This document shows positions 15,930 through 23,676 of a stretch of DNA of 64,000 bases, one piece after another. Position numbers and translations under genes: made by a program. The stretch is taken from positions 1 through 64,000 of the forward strand of contig CAZCOA010000010.1 of assembly GCA_964500225.1 (NCBI GenBank). The letters are read 5' to 3'. How positions within the stretch are numbered: the first letter of the stretch is position 1; each line of letters starts with the position of its first letter. The DNA is from JAAYDY01 sp964500225 (GTDB taxonomy: Bacteria; Planctomycetota; Phycisphaerae; FEN-1346; JAACEH01). The notes below the pieces were generated by a model. The model worked only from the letters and a program-made list of their open reading frames with translations. It was not told where the DNA came from and did not search any database.

Positions 15930-17168
15930 ATGACTCGATCCATTGCAGTGTTTTGGAGCGTGATGATTGTTCTGGCAACCGTTGATGCGTGCCGAGCGCA
16001 GACGACCGCGCCGGAAACCGCTCAGCCCCCCACCGTCGAGCGTCGCTGGACCGGCACGGGATTCGTGGATGCCCCCGCGACCGAGGCAGCGGCGGCCGAC
16101 GCCGCCGCTCCAGCTAGTGGAGCCACTGTGGCTGCTCCCGTTCCCATGGTGGTCAACGGCACCGCAGTGAACGTGCGAAGCGGGCCGGGAATGTACTACT
16201 ATGAGTTGTTGAAGCTGGAAGACAAGGCCACGGTTCAGACCTTGGGCACTTCCGGTGGTTGGACGTACATCACGCCTCCGCGGAGCGTGGTTCCCCTGAT
16301 CAGGAAGAGCGAGGTGACGGTCGATGCCTCCGGCAAAGCCGGCAGCGTCAGCGCGGCCATGGCACGAGTCTATGCCCGCGACCCGGCAAGCCCGCGGACG
16401 TGGGCGGTGATTGCCCAATTGCCGCAGAATGAGCCCGTCACGATTGAAGGGCAGCACGGCGACTACTACATCATCGCAATGCCGCCCGGGGCCAGGGTGT
16501 GCGTGCGAAGCCAGTACCTGGTCGAGCCGCAGACGGTTGAGCCCTCCCGCGAAAGCGAGAGCGAAGTGCCACTGCACATCGACACGAGCAAGGTGGAGGT
16601 CCGTCCGATCCGGATCGACCCGCAGGCGGAGCCGCTGACGTCGGCTCAGACGCTGGTTAAGGAGGAGCTTGCGAAGCCCCTGGCGGAGCGTCGCTGGGAT
16701 AAGGTCGAGGCCGCCCTCAAGGAAGTTGCCGAAAAGGCCGAGACCGACAGCGTCAAGAGTGCAGCCGCTCAGTCGCTCTCGGTGATCGAGTTCCAGAAGT
16801 CGCTCCAGGAGAAGGCTGCCAAGATCAATGCCGACAATCAGAAGCTTCAGCAGCAGATCGAGGCCATTCGCCGCGAGGCTGAGCAGCGTCAGGCGCAGCG
16901 GATGGGGCGGACCGGTGATTCACCGGCCGTTAGCTACGATTTCGAGGGCATCCTGCGCAAAATGACGGCCGTGATGGCCTTTGCCTATCGCTTGGAAGAC
17001 GCCCAGGGCAACTACATCTGTCTGCTCAACGGCAATCCGGCGATCATGGAGCCCCTGGTCGGCCAGACCGTCCGCGTCTGGGGCATCAAGGGGTTCCGCG
17101 TGGACTTGGACATGAACGTGTGCGATGTGCGGCGGATTGAGTTGGCGCCGGGCCCGGGCCAGCCCTGA
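15930..17168 (+). CDS. Secreted bacterial SH3-domain protein of unknown function
   Basis: A 412-residue exported protein. A cleavable signal peptide is clear (hydrophobic AVFWSVMIVLATVDA, then cleavage near CRAQTT). An SH3b-like domain spans roughly residues 70-115 (VNVRSGPGMYYYELLKLED), and a second degenerate one may follow at about 130-200 (GEPVTI-like stretch NEPVTIEGQHGDYYIIAMPP). Residues 230-330 are a charged helical, probably coiled-coil segment, and the last 80 residues form a compact domain (YDFEGILRKMTAVMAFAYRL). SH3b domains commonly bind peptidoglycan. Nearby amidases and M48/LemA genes support an envelope role, but no catalytic motif is visible. The ATG follows AAAGGGA. A strong terminator closes the gene. 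Confidence 0.75.
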   Translation: MTRSIAVFWSVMIVLATVDACRAQTTAPETAQPPTVERRWTGTGFVDAPATEAAAADAAAPASGATVAAPVPMVVNGTAVNVRSGPGMYYYELLKLEDKATVQTLGTSGGWTYITPPRSVVPLIRKSEVTVDASGKAGSVSAAMARVYARDPASPRTWAVIAQLPQNEPVTIEGQHGDYYIIAMPPGARVCVRSQYLVEPQTVEPSRESESEVPLHIDTSKVEVRPIRIDPQAEPLTSAQTLVKEELAKPLAERRWDKVEAALKEVAEKAETDSVKSAAAQSLSVIEFQKSLQEKAAKINADNQKLQQQIEAIRREAEQRQAQRMGRTGDSPAVSYDFEGILRKMTAVMAFAYRLEDAQGNYICLLNGNPAIMEPLVGQTVRVWGIKGFRVDLDMNVCDVRRIELAPGPGQP

Positions 17169-17202
17169 TTGTCCGGCAGCCGTTTCGTTGATGATCACAT
17201 GA

Positions 17203-17258
17203 AGCGTCGGCCTCGATGTTCCACACCTCAATGAGGCGCATCGAGGCCGACGCTGTTT
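17203..17258 (+). terminator. Strong stem-loop terminator after the SH3 gene
   Basis: A perfect 16-bp stem (AGCGTCGGCCTCGATG with its complement at 17239-17254) encloses a 20-base loop that itself holds CCTC-AAT-GAGG, followed by GTTTT. It insulates the plus-strand gene from the convergent amidase pair. Confidence 0.85.
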
Positions 17259-17331
17259 TGTGGCCACACGGCCGAATTGTGCATGTCGTCTGTAGGGGCC
17301 ACTGGGCGCTGGTGGGGCAGGGGATGCGGCA

Positions 17332-17976
17332 TCACAACCGCCGGTACAGGTCGTTGTAATCGAATTTCTTGCCGGGGCAGTCGGTGGCCTTGAGCATGCC
17401 ATGGCCGAGGACGCGGCTCTTGGGGATGTCGTAACGGGCCATCAGCCAGCGCACCAACTGGGCGAGACTCTCCATCTGGGCCTCGGACGGTTTGCTTTCA
17501 TTGAAGTGGCCCACCAGGCAGATGCCGATGCCGACACGGTTATACTCCGGATGATCCCGCACGCCGCAGTGGGCGCCGTATTTCTGCTTCGTCCACCGGG
17601 GGCCGACCTCGATTTCGCCGTTGCCGCTCAGGGATCCGTTGCCGATGACGAAATGGTAGCCCAGTTCGTCCCATCCCCGCTCACGGTGCGCCTTGTCGAA
17701 CGAGGCCGCATTGCCCCGTGTGCTGGCACTGTGGTGGATGATGATGAACCGCCACTTCGACTCTTTCGCCGCGGGGATCCACTGGCTCGAATTTGCGTCG
17801 TGGCGGAAAGATGCCTCCGGGAGCTTCTCGGCCGCAACGGTCGCCACCTCGCTGCGTCGCGGCGAGCCGAACGGCGGCAACGGTATGTCATTGACCAACT
17901 GCGTCTTTTGGCCACAATCGGCCAGCGTCAGGCAGAGGCCTACAACAAGCAATTTGTGCCAATGACGAACGGGCAA
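17332..17976 (-). CDS. N-acetylmuramoyl-L-alanine amidase, PGRP/Amidase_2 type (copy 1)
   Basis: This 214-residue zinc amidase should cleave the lactyl-peptide bond of peptidoglycan outside the cytoplasm. After a short hydrophobic leader ending in LTLADCGQ (a lipobox-like site with an atypical Asp at -1) comes the PGRP domain: IIIHHSAS with the first zinc His, RGWDELGYHFVIGNG, RWTKQKYGAHCGV, GIGICLVGHF and the C-terminal LGHGMLKATDCPGKKF with the second zinc His and the Cys ligand. The start appears to be TTG at 17976, eight bases after GAGGGA; no ATG fits. It is the downstream partner of a paralogue at 18121-18849, from which it is about 43 percent similar by eye across the catalytic domain. 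Confidence 0.88.
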   Translation of the reverse strand: MPVRHWHKLLVVGLCLTLADCGQKTQLVNDIPLPPFGSPRRSEVATVAAEKLPEASFRHDANSSQWIPAAKESKWRFIIIHHSASTRGNAASFDKAHRERGWDELGYHFVIGNGSLSGNGEIEVGPRWTKQKYGAHCGVRDHPEYNRVGIGICLVGHFNESKPSEAQMESLAQLVRWLMARYDIPKSRVLGHGMLKATDCPGKKFDYNDLYRRL

Positions 17977-18120
17977 CGGAATGATCCCTCGGGCGGCTGC
18001 GGCATCGAAACCCTATCGCGCAGCATGGGCGCATCGCCCGCGGCGCGGATGAGGATCTTATCGGCCAGACGGCCTGCTCAGATTACAGAAAAACCGCGTG
18101 TGCCCTGTTTCCCAGGTGGT

Positions 18121-18849
18121 TCACTTCGCCATTTCCTGCTCCACCCGGCGCATCAGATCCGCATAGGGAAAGTACTTGCCAGGACAGGCGGTCTTGGCGC
18201 CGGGCACTTGGCCGTGCCCTAGGACATTCTTGCGGGGAATGCTGCTCTGGGTCATCAGCCATGCGATCAGCTTGGCGGCGCTGGCCAGTTGTTTCTGGCT
18301 CGGGGCGTGCTTGCTCATGTCGCCGACGAGACAAATGCCGATGCCATGCTCGTTCCAGTAGTTGTCATCAGTCTGGCTGACGCGGCAATGAGCGCCATGC
18401 TTTTGTTTGATCCACCGCGGCCCGACTTCCACAACACCGTCTTTGCTGCCGGTGCAGATCACAAAATGGTAGCCCAGCTCGTCCCATCCACGTGCCCGGT
18501 GGGCCCGGTCGAACACCTTCGCGTCACCCACATCGTCAGCCGAGTGGTGAAGGATGATGTGCGTCCATTTACCTGGCAGGGCGGCCACCCACTCGGGATT
18601 CGGCGGCTGGGGTTTGCCATGCGCCGGTTTCTGCGGTTCCTCCGCCGGACGTGGCTTTTCAACGGCCACGGGCTGCGGCGGCCGCGGACGGTACGTCTCG
18701 GCCGGCAACTGCGGCAACGGTCCCAGACGGTTGCGAGCCACGGGCGGCGAGGACAATGGCTGAACCAAGGGACCCCGCTGAGGTTCGCACCCCCAGCAGG
18801 AAAGCACCGACAGCAGTGCGACAGCGATCCCACAGACGGCTGACTTCAT
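18121..18849 (-). CDS. N-acetylmuramoyl-L-alanine amidase lipoprotein, PGRP/Amidase_2 type (copy 2)
   Basis: A 242-residue lipoprotein with signal peptide and lipobox (LSVLSCWGC), a Pro-rich tether (residues 30-80, PRPPQPVAVEKPRP) and a PGRP amidase domain: IILHHSADD with a zinc His, RGWDELGYHFVICTG, RWIKQKHGAHCRV, HGIGICLVGDM and LGHGQVPGAKTACPGKYF with the second His and Cys. It would act in the periplasm on peptidoglycan or recycled fragments. It is transcribed just upstream of copy 1 (144-base gap) and just downstream of the M48 protease gene, so the set may be one envelope-maintenance unit. Tandem duplication is evident from near-identical motif order. Confidence 0.9.
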   Translation of the reverse strand: MKSAVCGIAVALLSVLSCWGCEPQRGPLVQPLSSPPVARNRLGPLPQLPAETYRPRPPQPVAVEKPRPAEEPQKPAHGKPQPPNPEWVAALPGKWTHIILHHSADDVGDAKVFDRAHRARGWDELGYHFVICTGSKDGVVEVGPRWIKQKHGAHCRVSQTDDNYWNEHGIGICLVGDMSKHAPSQKQLASAAKLIAWLMTQSSIPRKNVLGHGQVPGAKTACPGKYFPYADLMRRVEQEMAK

Positions 18850-18862
18850 ATCAGACCCCTTG

Positions 18863-19873
18863 TCAGACGCCGCCTCGTGCGATGGTCATCAGGCGGTTGA
18901 TGCGGTCCTTGATCTCCGGATGCGTCCGAAACAGGCCGGACGCGCTGAACCGTCGCTCGTGCGGCTTGAACGGATTCACGATGTACAGATGCGCCGTGCC
19001 CCGGTTGGCCGCCTCCAGCACTTCCGGGTCGGCCTCGAGCTTGGCCAGCGCCGAGGCCAACGCCTCAGGGTGCCGCGTCATGGCGGCTGCCGTGGCGTCG
19101 GCAAGATACTCCCTCTGGCGGCTCAGGGCAAGCTGAATCAGTTTCGCGAACAGCGGGGCTAGGATTATCAGCACCAGGGCCAGCACCAGCACGATCAGCT
19201 GGGCCACCCCGCCGCCGCCACGATTGCCGCGGCGACGAGATGAGCCGCCCCACCACATATATCGGGCAAATACGTCGGCCAGAATCACAATCAGTCCCAC
19301 CAGAACCGCCACGAACATGGCCAGGCGAATGTCATAGTTGCGGACATGGGCCATCTCGTGCGCCATCACGGCCTGCAATTCGTCGCGGGTCAGCCGCTGA
19401 CGAAGCCCCCGGGTGATGGCCACGGCCGCATGCCGGGGATCGCGCCCTGTGGCGAAAGCGTTCATGGCCGTGTCCTCGATCATGAAAATCCGCGGCATCG
19501 GGAGGTTGCCGGCGATGGCCATTTCCTCGACCACGTTGAACAACTGCGGATCGTCGCTCTTCTTGATCTCCCTGGCATGGCTAATGGCCAGCACGGTGGC
19601 CGCGCCTCCATAGTAGCTGAACACGATCATAATGGCAGCCACGACCAAGGCAGCCAGAACGGCGACGGTCAGCGTATGAGCAATGGGCGGCGGTGACATG
19701 GCCGTCCTGTAATGCGACGAGGGGCCATAGGCGGTGGAGGTATCCGTCTCTGGAACGCCTACGACCACCAGTGCAATAACCGAGGCTAGGGCGCAGAGAA
19801 GAAGGGTCACGAAAATACACAGCAGGACCGTGTTGCGTTTATTTTCTCGGATGAGGTCGTCGAAACTGGCCAT
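18863..19873 (-). CDS. M48 family membrane zinc metallopeptidase (HtpX-like)
   Basis: A 336-residue integral membrane protease. Two N-terminal helices (LLCIFVTLLLCALASVIALV; TVAVLAALVVAAIMIVFS) precede the catalytic HEMAH zinc motif in LQAVMAHEMAHVRN. Two more helices follow (FVAVLVGLIVILADVF; LIVLVLALVLIILAP). The third zinc ligand is the Glu of REYLADATAAA. HtpX-type proteases degrade damaged membrane proteins. The preceding gene encodes LemA, and M48-LemA pairs are widespread (established knowledge). A Gly-rich insert (SSRRRGNRGGGG) lies between helices 3 and 4. The gene lies 49 bases after lemA and 13 bases ahead of the amidase, consistent with a single transcript from the promoter at 20544-20572. 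Confidence 0.92.
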   Translation of the reverse strand: MASFDDLIRENKRNTVLLCIFVTLLLCALASVIALVVVGVPETDTSTAYGPSSHYRTAMSPPPIAHTLTVAVLAALVVAAIMIVFSYYGGAATVLAISHAREIKKSDDPQLFNVVEEMAIAGNLPMPRIFMIEDTAMNAFATGRDPRHAAVAITRGLRQRLTRDELQAVMAHEMAHVRNYDIRLAMFVAVLVGLIVILADVFARYMWWGGSSRRRGNRGGGGVAQLIVLVLALVLIILAPLFAKLIQLALSRQREYLADATAAAMTRHPEALASALAKLEADPEVLEAANRGTAHLYIVNPFKPHERRFSASGLFRTHPEIKDRINRLMTIARGGV

Positions 19874-19922
19874 GGCGTCCGTTGTCGGGCAGAAGCGCCG
19901 CCGAGTCGGCGGCGTGGGGAAA

Positions 19923-20483
19923 TCAGAACGAAACCTTCGGCGCCTCGCGAGCTGCGCTGTCTTCGAGCTCGAAGAAGCTCATACGCTTGAACCCGAACAG
20001 CCCCGCGATGATATTGGTTGGAAACATCTCGACGCGGGTGTTCATGGCGCGCACTTGGTCGTTGTAATACTGCCGGGCAAACCCGATCTTGTTCTCGGTC
20101 GAGGAAAGCTCCTCTTGGAGCGCCAGGAAATTCTGGTTCGCCTTCAGATCCGGGTAGGCCTCGCTGAGCGCGAAAAGCTGCCTCAGGGCGCCGGTGATCA
20201 TGTTCTCGGCCGCGGCCCGGTCTTCCACGGTGGAGGCGCTGATGCCCGCTTGGCGGGCCTTGACCACGCGCTCGAGCGTGTCCTTCTCGTGGGAAGCGTA
20301 GCCCTTGACTGTCTCGACCAGGTTGGGGATGAGATCATAACGGCGCTTCAACTGCACATCGATCTGGGCCCATGCCTCCTGGACGGCATTGCGCAATCGC
20401 ACCAGGCCGTTGTAAGCTACGACCAGATAAAGCACTACGAGAACCGCCAGAACCACCGGCACGCCCAATACCATCCAGGCCAT
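19923..20483 (-). CDS. lemA: LemA family protein
   Basis: This 186-residue protein has the LemA architecture: one N-terminal membrane helix (VLGVPVVLAVLVVLYLVVAY), then a long antiparallel helical body with the hallmark stretches VQEAWAQIDVQLKRRYDLIP and NLVETVKGYASHE, and PDLKANQNFLALQEELSSTE. Family members are membrane-anchored with the helical domain outside; the function is unclear and usually linked to the adjacent M48 protease. The ATG at 20483 follows AAAGGGG with eight bases of spacing. It is the first gene of the lemA-M48(-amidase) unit and lies behind a consensus promoter. Confidence 0.93.
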   Translation of the reverse strand: MAWMVLGVPVVLAVLVVLYLVVAYNGLVRLRNAVQEAWAQIDVQLKRRYDLIPNLVETVKGYASHEKDTLERVVKARQAGISASTVEDRAAAENMITGALRQLFALSEAYPDLKANQNFLALQEELSSTENKIGFARQYYNDQVRAMNTRVEMFPTNIIAGLFGFKRMSFFELEDSAAREAPKVSF

Positions 20484-20543
20484 ATCGTGTGCCCCTTTCC
20501 CGGCTCGCTGTTGCCATTGGCAGGAATCCCCACACCGATGGCG

Positions 20544-20572
20544 ATTCTAGTGGCATGCCGGCCCGGTGTCAA
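20544..20572 (-). promoter_or_regulatory. Promoter of the lemA-M48 unit
   Basis: TTGACA, a 17-base spacer and TAGAAT on the minus strand. Transcription would start near 20537, about 54 bases before lemA. Confidence 0.75.
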
Positions 20573-20681
20573 GTGCGCTCCAGTTCACGAGACCGACGCG
20601 GGCCGCCGCCTCACCCACGTCGCCTGCGACCCGCGGTTTTTGCTAAACAGGGCCATGCCGGAGGTCCGAAGAACAGTCCAA

Positions 20682-20702
20682 GTGCAGGGAGATACTCTGC
20701 AC
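20682..20702. repeat. Inverted repeat upstream of the FapA-like gene
   Basis: GTGCAG and CTGCAC flank nine bases, 50 bases before the gene at 20752. The same half-sites, two bases apart, recur upstream of cheA at 44660-44673. It could be an operator or an RNA hairpin; a chance repeat is not excluded. Confidence 0.35.
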
Positions 20703-20751
20703 ATGGGGGCTGCGGGACGGCTATGCCGCTGCCTGCCATGGAAAGGACGTC

Positions 20752-22191
20752 ATGACCCAAGAGGCCGGACTGCTCCAACTGGTTGTCAGCCCCGACAATC
20801 TGCGCGTGTGGGGGCGGTTGTGTCGTGACGGCAATCCCGAAGCGATCACCGAAGGTTTTATCATCAAGCTCCTAGTCGATCAGGGAATCGAACTGACCGA
20901 CCAGGCCCGGAGCAATATCGCAGCCTTGGTCGAGCGGATCAAGGGCGGCAACCTGCCGGATGACGACGTGTTGCTGGCGGAAGGCCTTCCCCCGAAAGCC
21001 GGCGAAGACGGATGGATCGAATGGGCTCCCGAATGCGACCCGGAACGAACCCAGCCGGCCGAGGGCGAGGATGAGGTCGATTACTACGCCCGGAGCGATA
21101 TCGTCAGCGTGTCGGCCGGGGCGCTCATCTGCACGATTCATCCGCCGACGCTCGGCGAACCGGGGCGCGACATCTACGGCCGCGAGGTTCCGCCGACACG
21201 CGGGCGGCGACCGCCCATCACCTTCGGCGAGAGCATCAGCCACGACGAGGGCGACCCGAACCGGATGTTCGCTCGCATCAGCGGGCGGCTGAACGTCATG
21301 GCGTCCCGCGCTTGGATCACTCCGTTGCTGGTCGTCAATCGCAACGTGGACTTCGCCTGCGGCAACATCGATTTCGACGGCGATGTACTGGTGCGCGGCA
21401 ACGTCCTCGACCTATTCAGCGTCAAGGCGACCCGATGCATTGTCGTTCGTGGGCTGATCGAGGGGGCCCAGGTCGAGGCCGGCCAGACGCTCGTTGCCGT
21501 GGGCGGCATCGCGGGCAAGGAAAAGGCCATCGTCCGCTGCGGCGGCACCGTCAAGGCCCGTTTCGCCGACAACGCTACAGTCGAAACGGCCTCGGACGTT
21601 TACATTCAGCGGGAGATCGTCAACAGCAAAGTCATCACGGCCGGGCGGCTGATCACGCCGGGAACGATCACCGGCTGTGTCGTCGAGGCGTGCCAGGGAG
21701 TTCGCGCCTCGGTCGTCGGCAGCCGCTCCGGCATTCGCACCACCCTCGTCATAGGCTATGACAAACAGGCACAGAGCAGGCTCTCGCGACTTGAACAGGA
21801 ACTCTCGTCAGCCGAGGACTCCGTGGCCCAAGACCGCGCCAAGCTGGAGCCGTTGCTGAAACGCAAGGACGACTTGACCGACCTGTCCAAGTCGCGACTC
21901 GTGAAGTTGCTCAACCAGGTCAAGCGGCAGACGGCGGAAATCGAGGAGATGCAGCGGATGCGGCAGCAGTTGAAGGATCACCTGCGTAAGAACCGAGATG
22001 CCTCGATCCGCATCACGCAGCTTATACGCGAAGGCACTACCATCCAGATCGGCAGGGCCACGATCACGCTGCGCCAGTCGCTGCGCGGCCCGCTGTCGTT
22101 GATGTGTCAGCGAATCGACGACGTGGAGAAGATCGTCGCGACGAGCGAGGGCGGCAGTCTCATCGTTTTGGACTCATGTGTCGTGAGCTGA
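20752..22191 (+). CDS. FapA-like (DUF342) protein, copy 1
   Basis: A 479-residue protein of the FapA/DUF342 family. Residues 1-100 are a mixed alpha/beta domain; about 105-340 form the right-handed beta-helix typical of the family (DIYGREVPPTRG, IDFDGDVLVRGNV, VGGIAGKEKAIVRCGGTVKA, NSKVITAGRLITPG); about 345-420 are coiled coil (SRLEQELSSAEDS); the C-terminus returns to a short conserved tail ending in SLIVLDS. The family function is poorly defined; members occur with flagellar, chemotaxis and surface genes. A second copy lies in the chemosensory cluster at 40887-42287, with the same tail motif (RGPLSLMCQRIDDVE here, NGPLRIVAQRINSVE there). The ATG follows GGAAAGGA. It stands alone and is convergent with ruvX. 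Confidence 0.85.
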   Translation: MTQEAGLLQLVVSPDNLRVWGRLCRDGNPEAITEGFIIKLLVDQGIELTDQARSNIAALVERIKGGNLPDDDVLLAEGLPPKAGEDGWIEWAPECDPERTQPAEGEDEVDYYARSDIVSVSAGALICTIHPPTLGEPGRDIYGREVPPTRGRRPPITFGESISHDEGDPNRMFARISGRLNVMASRAWITPLLVVNRNVDFACGNIDFDGDVLVRGNVLDLFSVKATRCIVVRGLIEGAQVEAGQTLVAVGGIAGKEKAIVRCGGTVKARFADNATVETASDVYIQREIVNSKVITAGRLITPGTITGCVVEACQGVRASVVGSRSGIRTTLVIGYDKQAQSRLSRLEQELSSAEDSVAQDRAKLEPLLKRKDDLTDLSKSRLVKLLNQVKRQTAEIEEMQRMRQQLKDHLRKNRDASIRITQLIREGTTIQIGRATITLRQSLRGPLSLMCQRIDDVEKIVATSEGGSLIVLDSCVVS

Positions 22192-22232
22192 TGCGGTGGC
22201 CCGCGCGGCGCGGCGGCTGACCGAGGTCCACA

Positions 22233-22661
22233 CTACGATGCTCGTCCACGGGCATCGAGAAATCCCTGAAGGATGATCTGGGCGGCCACCTTGTCGATGC
22301 GACGTCGGCGCATCGACCTGGACAGGTCCGCATCCAACATGCTCCGTTCGGCGCTGACCGACGAGAGCCGTTCGTCCCACAACTGGACCGCCAGTCCTGT
22401 GGCCTGGGCCAGATGCGATGCCAGTTGTTCGGCGTCTTGGGCGGCCGGGCCGCGGGTGCCGTCCATATTCAGCGGCAGACCCACCACAATGGTCCCCACC
22501 TCTTCCTGGCGACACAGCGAGGCCACGTCCCTGAGCACCTGCTGGAGCGACTGGCGCTGGAGGATCTTCAATGGCGTGGCGATAGTGCCGCCGGGATCGC
22601 TGATGGCCAGTCCGATGCGTTTCTTGCCCGGATCGACGCCGAGATATCTCACGGGCCTCAT
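22233..22661 (-). CDS. ruvX: Putative pre-16S rRNA nuclease / Holliday junction resolvase RuvX
   Basis: A 142-residue YqgF/RuvX protein with an RNase H-like fold. The N-terminal YLGVDPGKKRIGLAISDP carries the first catalytic Asp; VVGLPLNMDGTRGPAA and VQLWDERLSSVSAE carry the others. The C-terminal Asp region (DKVAAQIILQGFLD) is intact. Family members process the 5' end of 16S rRNA and resemble resolvases. The start is ATG 22661, overlapping the TGA of the upstream membrane gene in an ATGA, which implies coupling. A longer start at 22709 would lie inside that gene. Prodigal-like callers might choose the GTG at 22652 instead. Confidence 0.92.
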   Translation of the reverse strand: MRPVRYLGVDPGKKRIGLAISDPGGTIATPLKILQRQSLQQVLRDVASLCRQEEVGTIVVGLPLNMDGTRGPAAQDAEQLASHLAQATGLAVQLWDERLSSVSAERSMLDADLSRSMRRRRIDKVAAQIILQGFLDARGRAS

Positions 22662-23560
22662 CCTTTCTTCAGGGGCGACGCGTCGGCGTGGTCGAACCGG
22701 CGGTGCCACTGCTCGTGCAGGGCGTCAATGGGGCAGTCGCGGCCGCACGCCTCCTGCGAACACGAGCCGCGGCCCCGTCGAAGCTCCGCGATCTTCTCGT
22801 TGACGGATTTGCTGCCGATGGTTTCGACATGTTCCAGGAACCGAGCGAGGCGCACGCACTGAGCACAGGCTCTGTCGGCGTAGAGTTTCTCGATCTGTTC
22901 GGCGAGCCATGCGAACTCGGCCGTGCCCTTCTCGGCCCGACCTGCCAGGAAGACCACGCCCAGCACGGCAAACAGGACCGCGGCTGCGGCCTTCATGATT
23001 CTGGGGTCGAGATACTGCCCGACCAGCCGGCCGGCCAGGCAGGCCAGAGCGCTGGTGGCCGTCAAGGCAACGGCGGCTCCGACGAAGACGGCCCATCGAC
23101 CGTGGCGGTTGCCCGCGGCGAGGCTCATCGTGGCCAACTGCGTCTTGTCGCCGAGTTCGGCTACGAAGATGGCGGCGAACGTGAACAGAAATATCTCCCA
23201 AGGTGTTCGCGATACCGGAGCGACAGCCGTCGCGGCTTCAGCCGCAGCCTCCGACGAGAAGAACTGTGCGGCGAATACCGCGGCACAGACCAGAAAGATC
23301 GCACCAGCCACCGTGCTGAGGACGCGCGGCCTGAGAAAGCGGGCGAGCAGGTCGCCCACCAAGACCCCGATCAGAGAACTTAGCATGAGGGCGGCCGCGG
23401 CGGCGGCGAAAACGATCCAACGGAATCCGGGCGAGTTGGCGGCGAAACCCAGGGCTGCAATCTGAGTCTTGTCGCCGAGCTCGGCCACAAACACCGCGGC
23501 AAATGCGATGGCCGCCAACCGGATAATTCCCGATTTGACTGATGGCGCCAATACCGACAT
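22658..23560 (-). CDS. TMEM165/Gdt1 (UPF0016) family cation transporter with Cys-rich C-terminal tail
   Basis: A 300-residue membrane protein with two repeats of three helices each, each opened by the family signature ELGDKTQ (VAELGDKTQIAALGFA and VAELGDKTQLATMSLA). Family members exchange Mn2+ or Ca2+ for protons and supply or expel manganese. Unusually, the last 90 residues are soluble and Cys-rich: two CxxC-like clusters (RACAQCVRLAR; GSCSQEACGRDCPID) ending in HEQWHRRFDHADASP, which could bind metal or redox-sense. ATG 23560 is chosen because CGGAG lies seven bases upstream, and because residues before it are not family-like. An unusual hairpin covers this ribosome site. Confidence 0.85.
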   Translation of the reverse strand: MSVLAPSVKSGIIRLAAIAFAAVFVAELGDKTQIAALGFAANSPGFRWIVFAAAAAALMLSSLIGVLVGDLLARFLRPRVLSTVAGAIFLVCAAVFAAQFFSSEAAAEAATAVAPVSRTPWEIFLFTFAAIFVAELGDKTQLATMSLAAGNRHGRWAVFVGAAVALTATSALACLAGRLVGQYLDPRIMKAAAAVLFAVLGVVFLAGRAEKGTAEFAWLAEQIEKLYADRACAQCVRLARFLEHVETIGSKSVNEKIAELRRGRGSCSQEACGRDCPIDALHEQWHRRFDHADASPLKKG

Positions 23561-23564
23561 CAAA

Positions 23565-23585
23565 AAACTCCGCGGAGACGAGTTT
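23565..23585 (-). promoter_or_regulatory. Ribosome-site-sequestering hairpin / attenuator before the Gdt1-like gene
   Basis: On the minus strand AAACTC, nine bases, GAGTTT and then further T form a terminator-like hairpin. Within it CTCCGCGGAG is a perfect palindrome that contains the ribosome site CGGAG. Either fold would hide the start of the Gdt1-like gene or stop transcription. Mn2+-transporter genes often carry yybP-ykoY riboswitches; I looked for its GGGGAGUAG core upstream and did not find it. Confidence 0.45.
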
Positions 23586-23676
23586 CCGACAGCCCCTCTG
23601 CCTGATGTTCGATCTCGTGGAACGACATCGCATGCTGTGGGTGAGGCACGCCAGGGGAGGCAACCCGGAACAAGCG

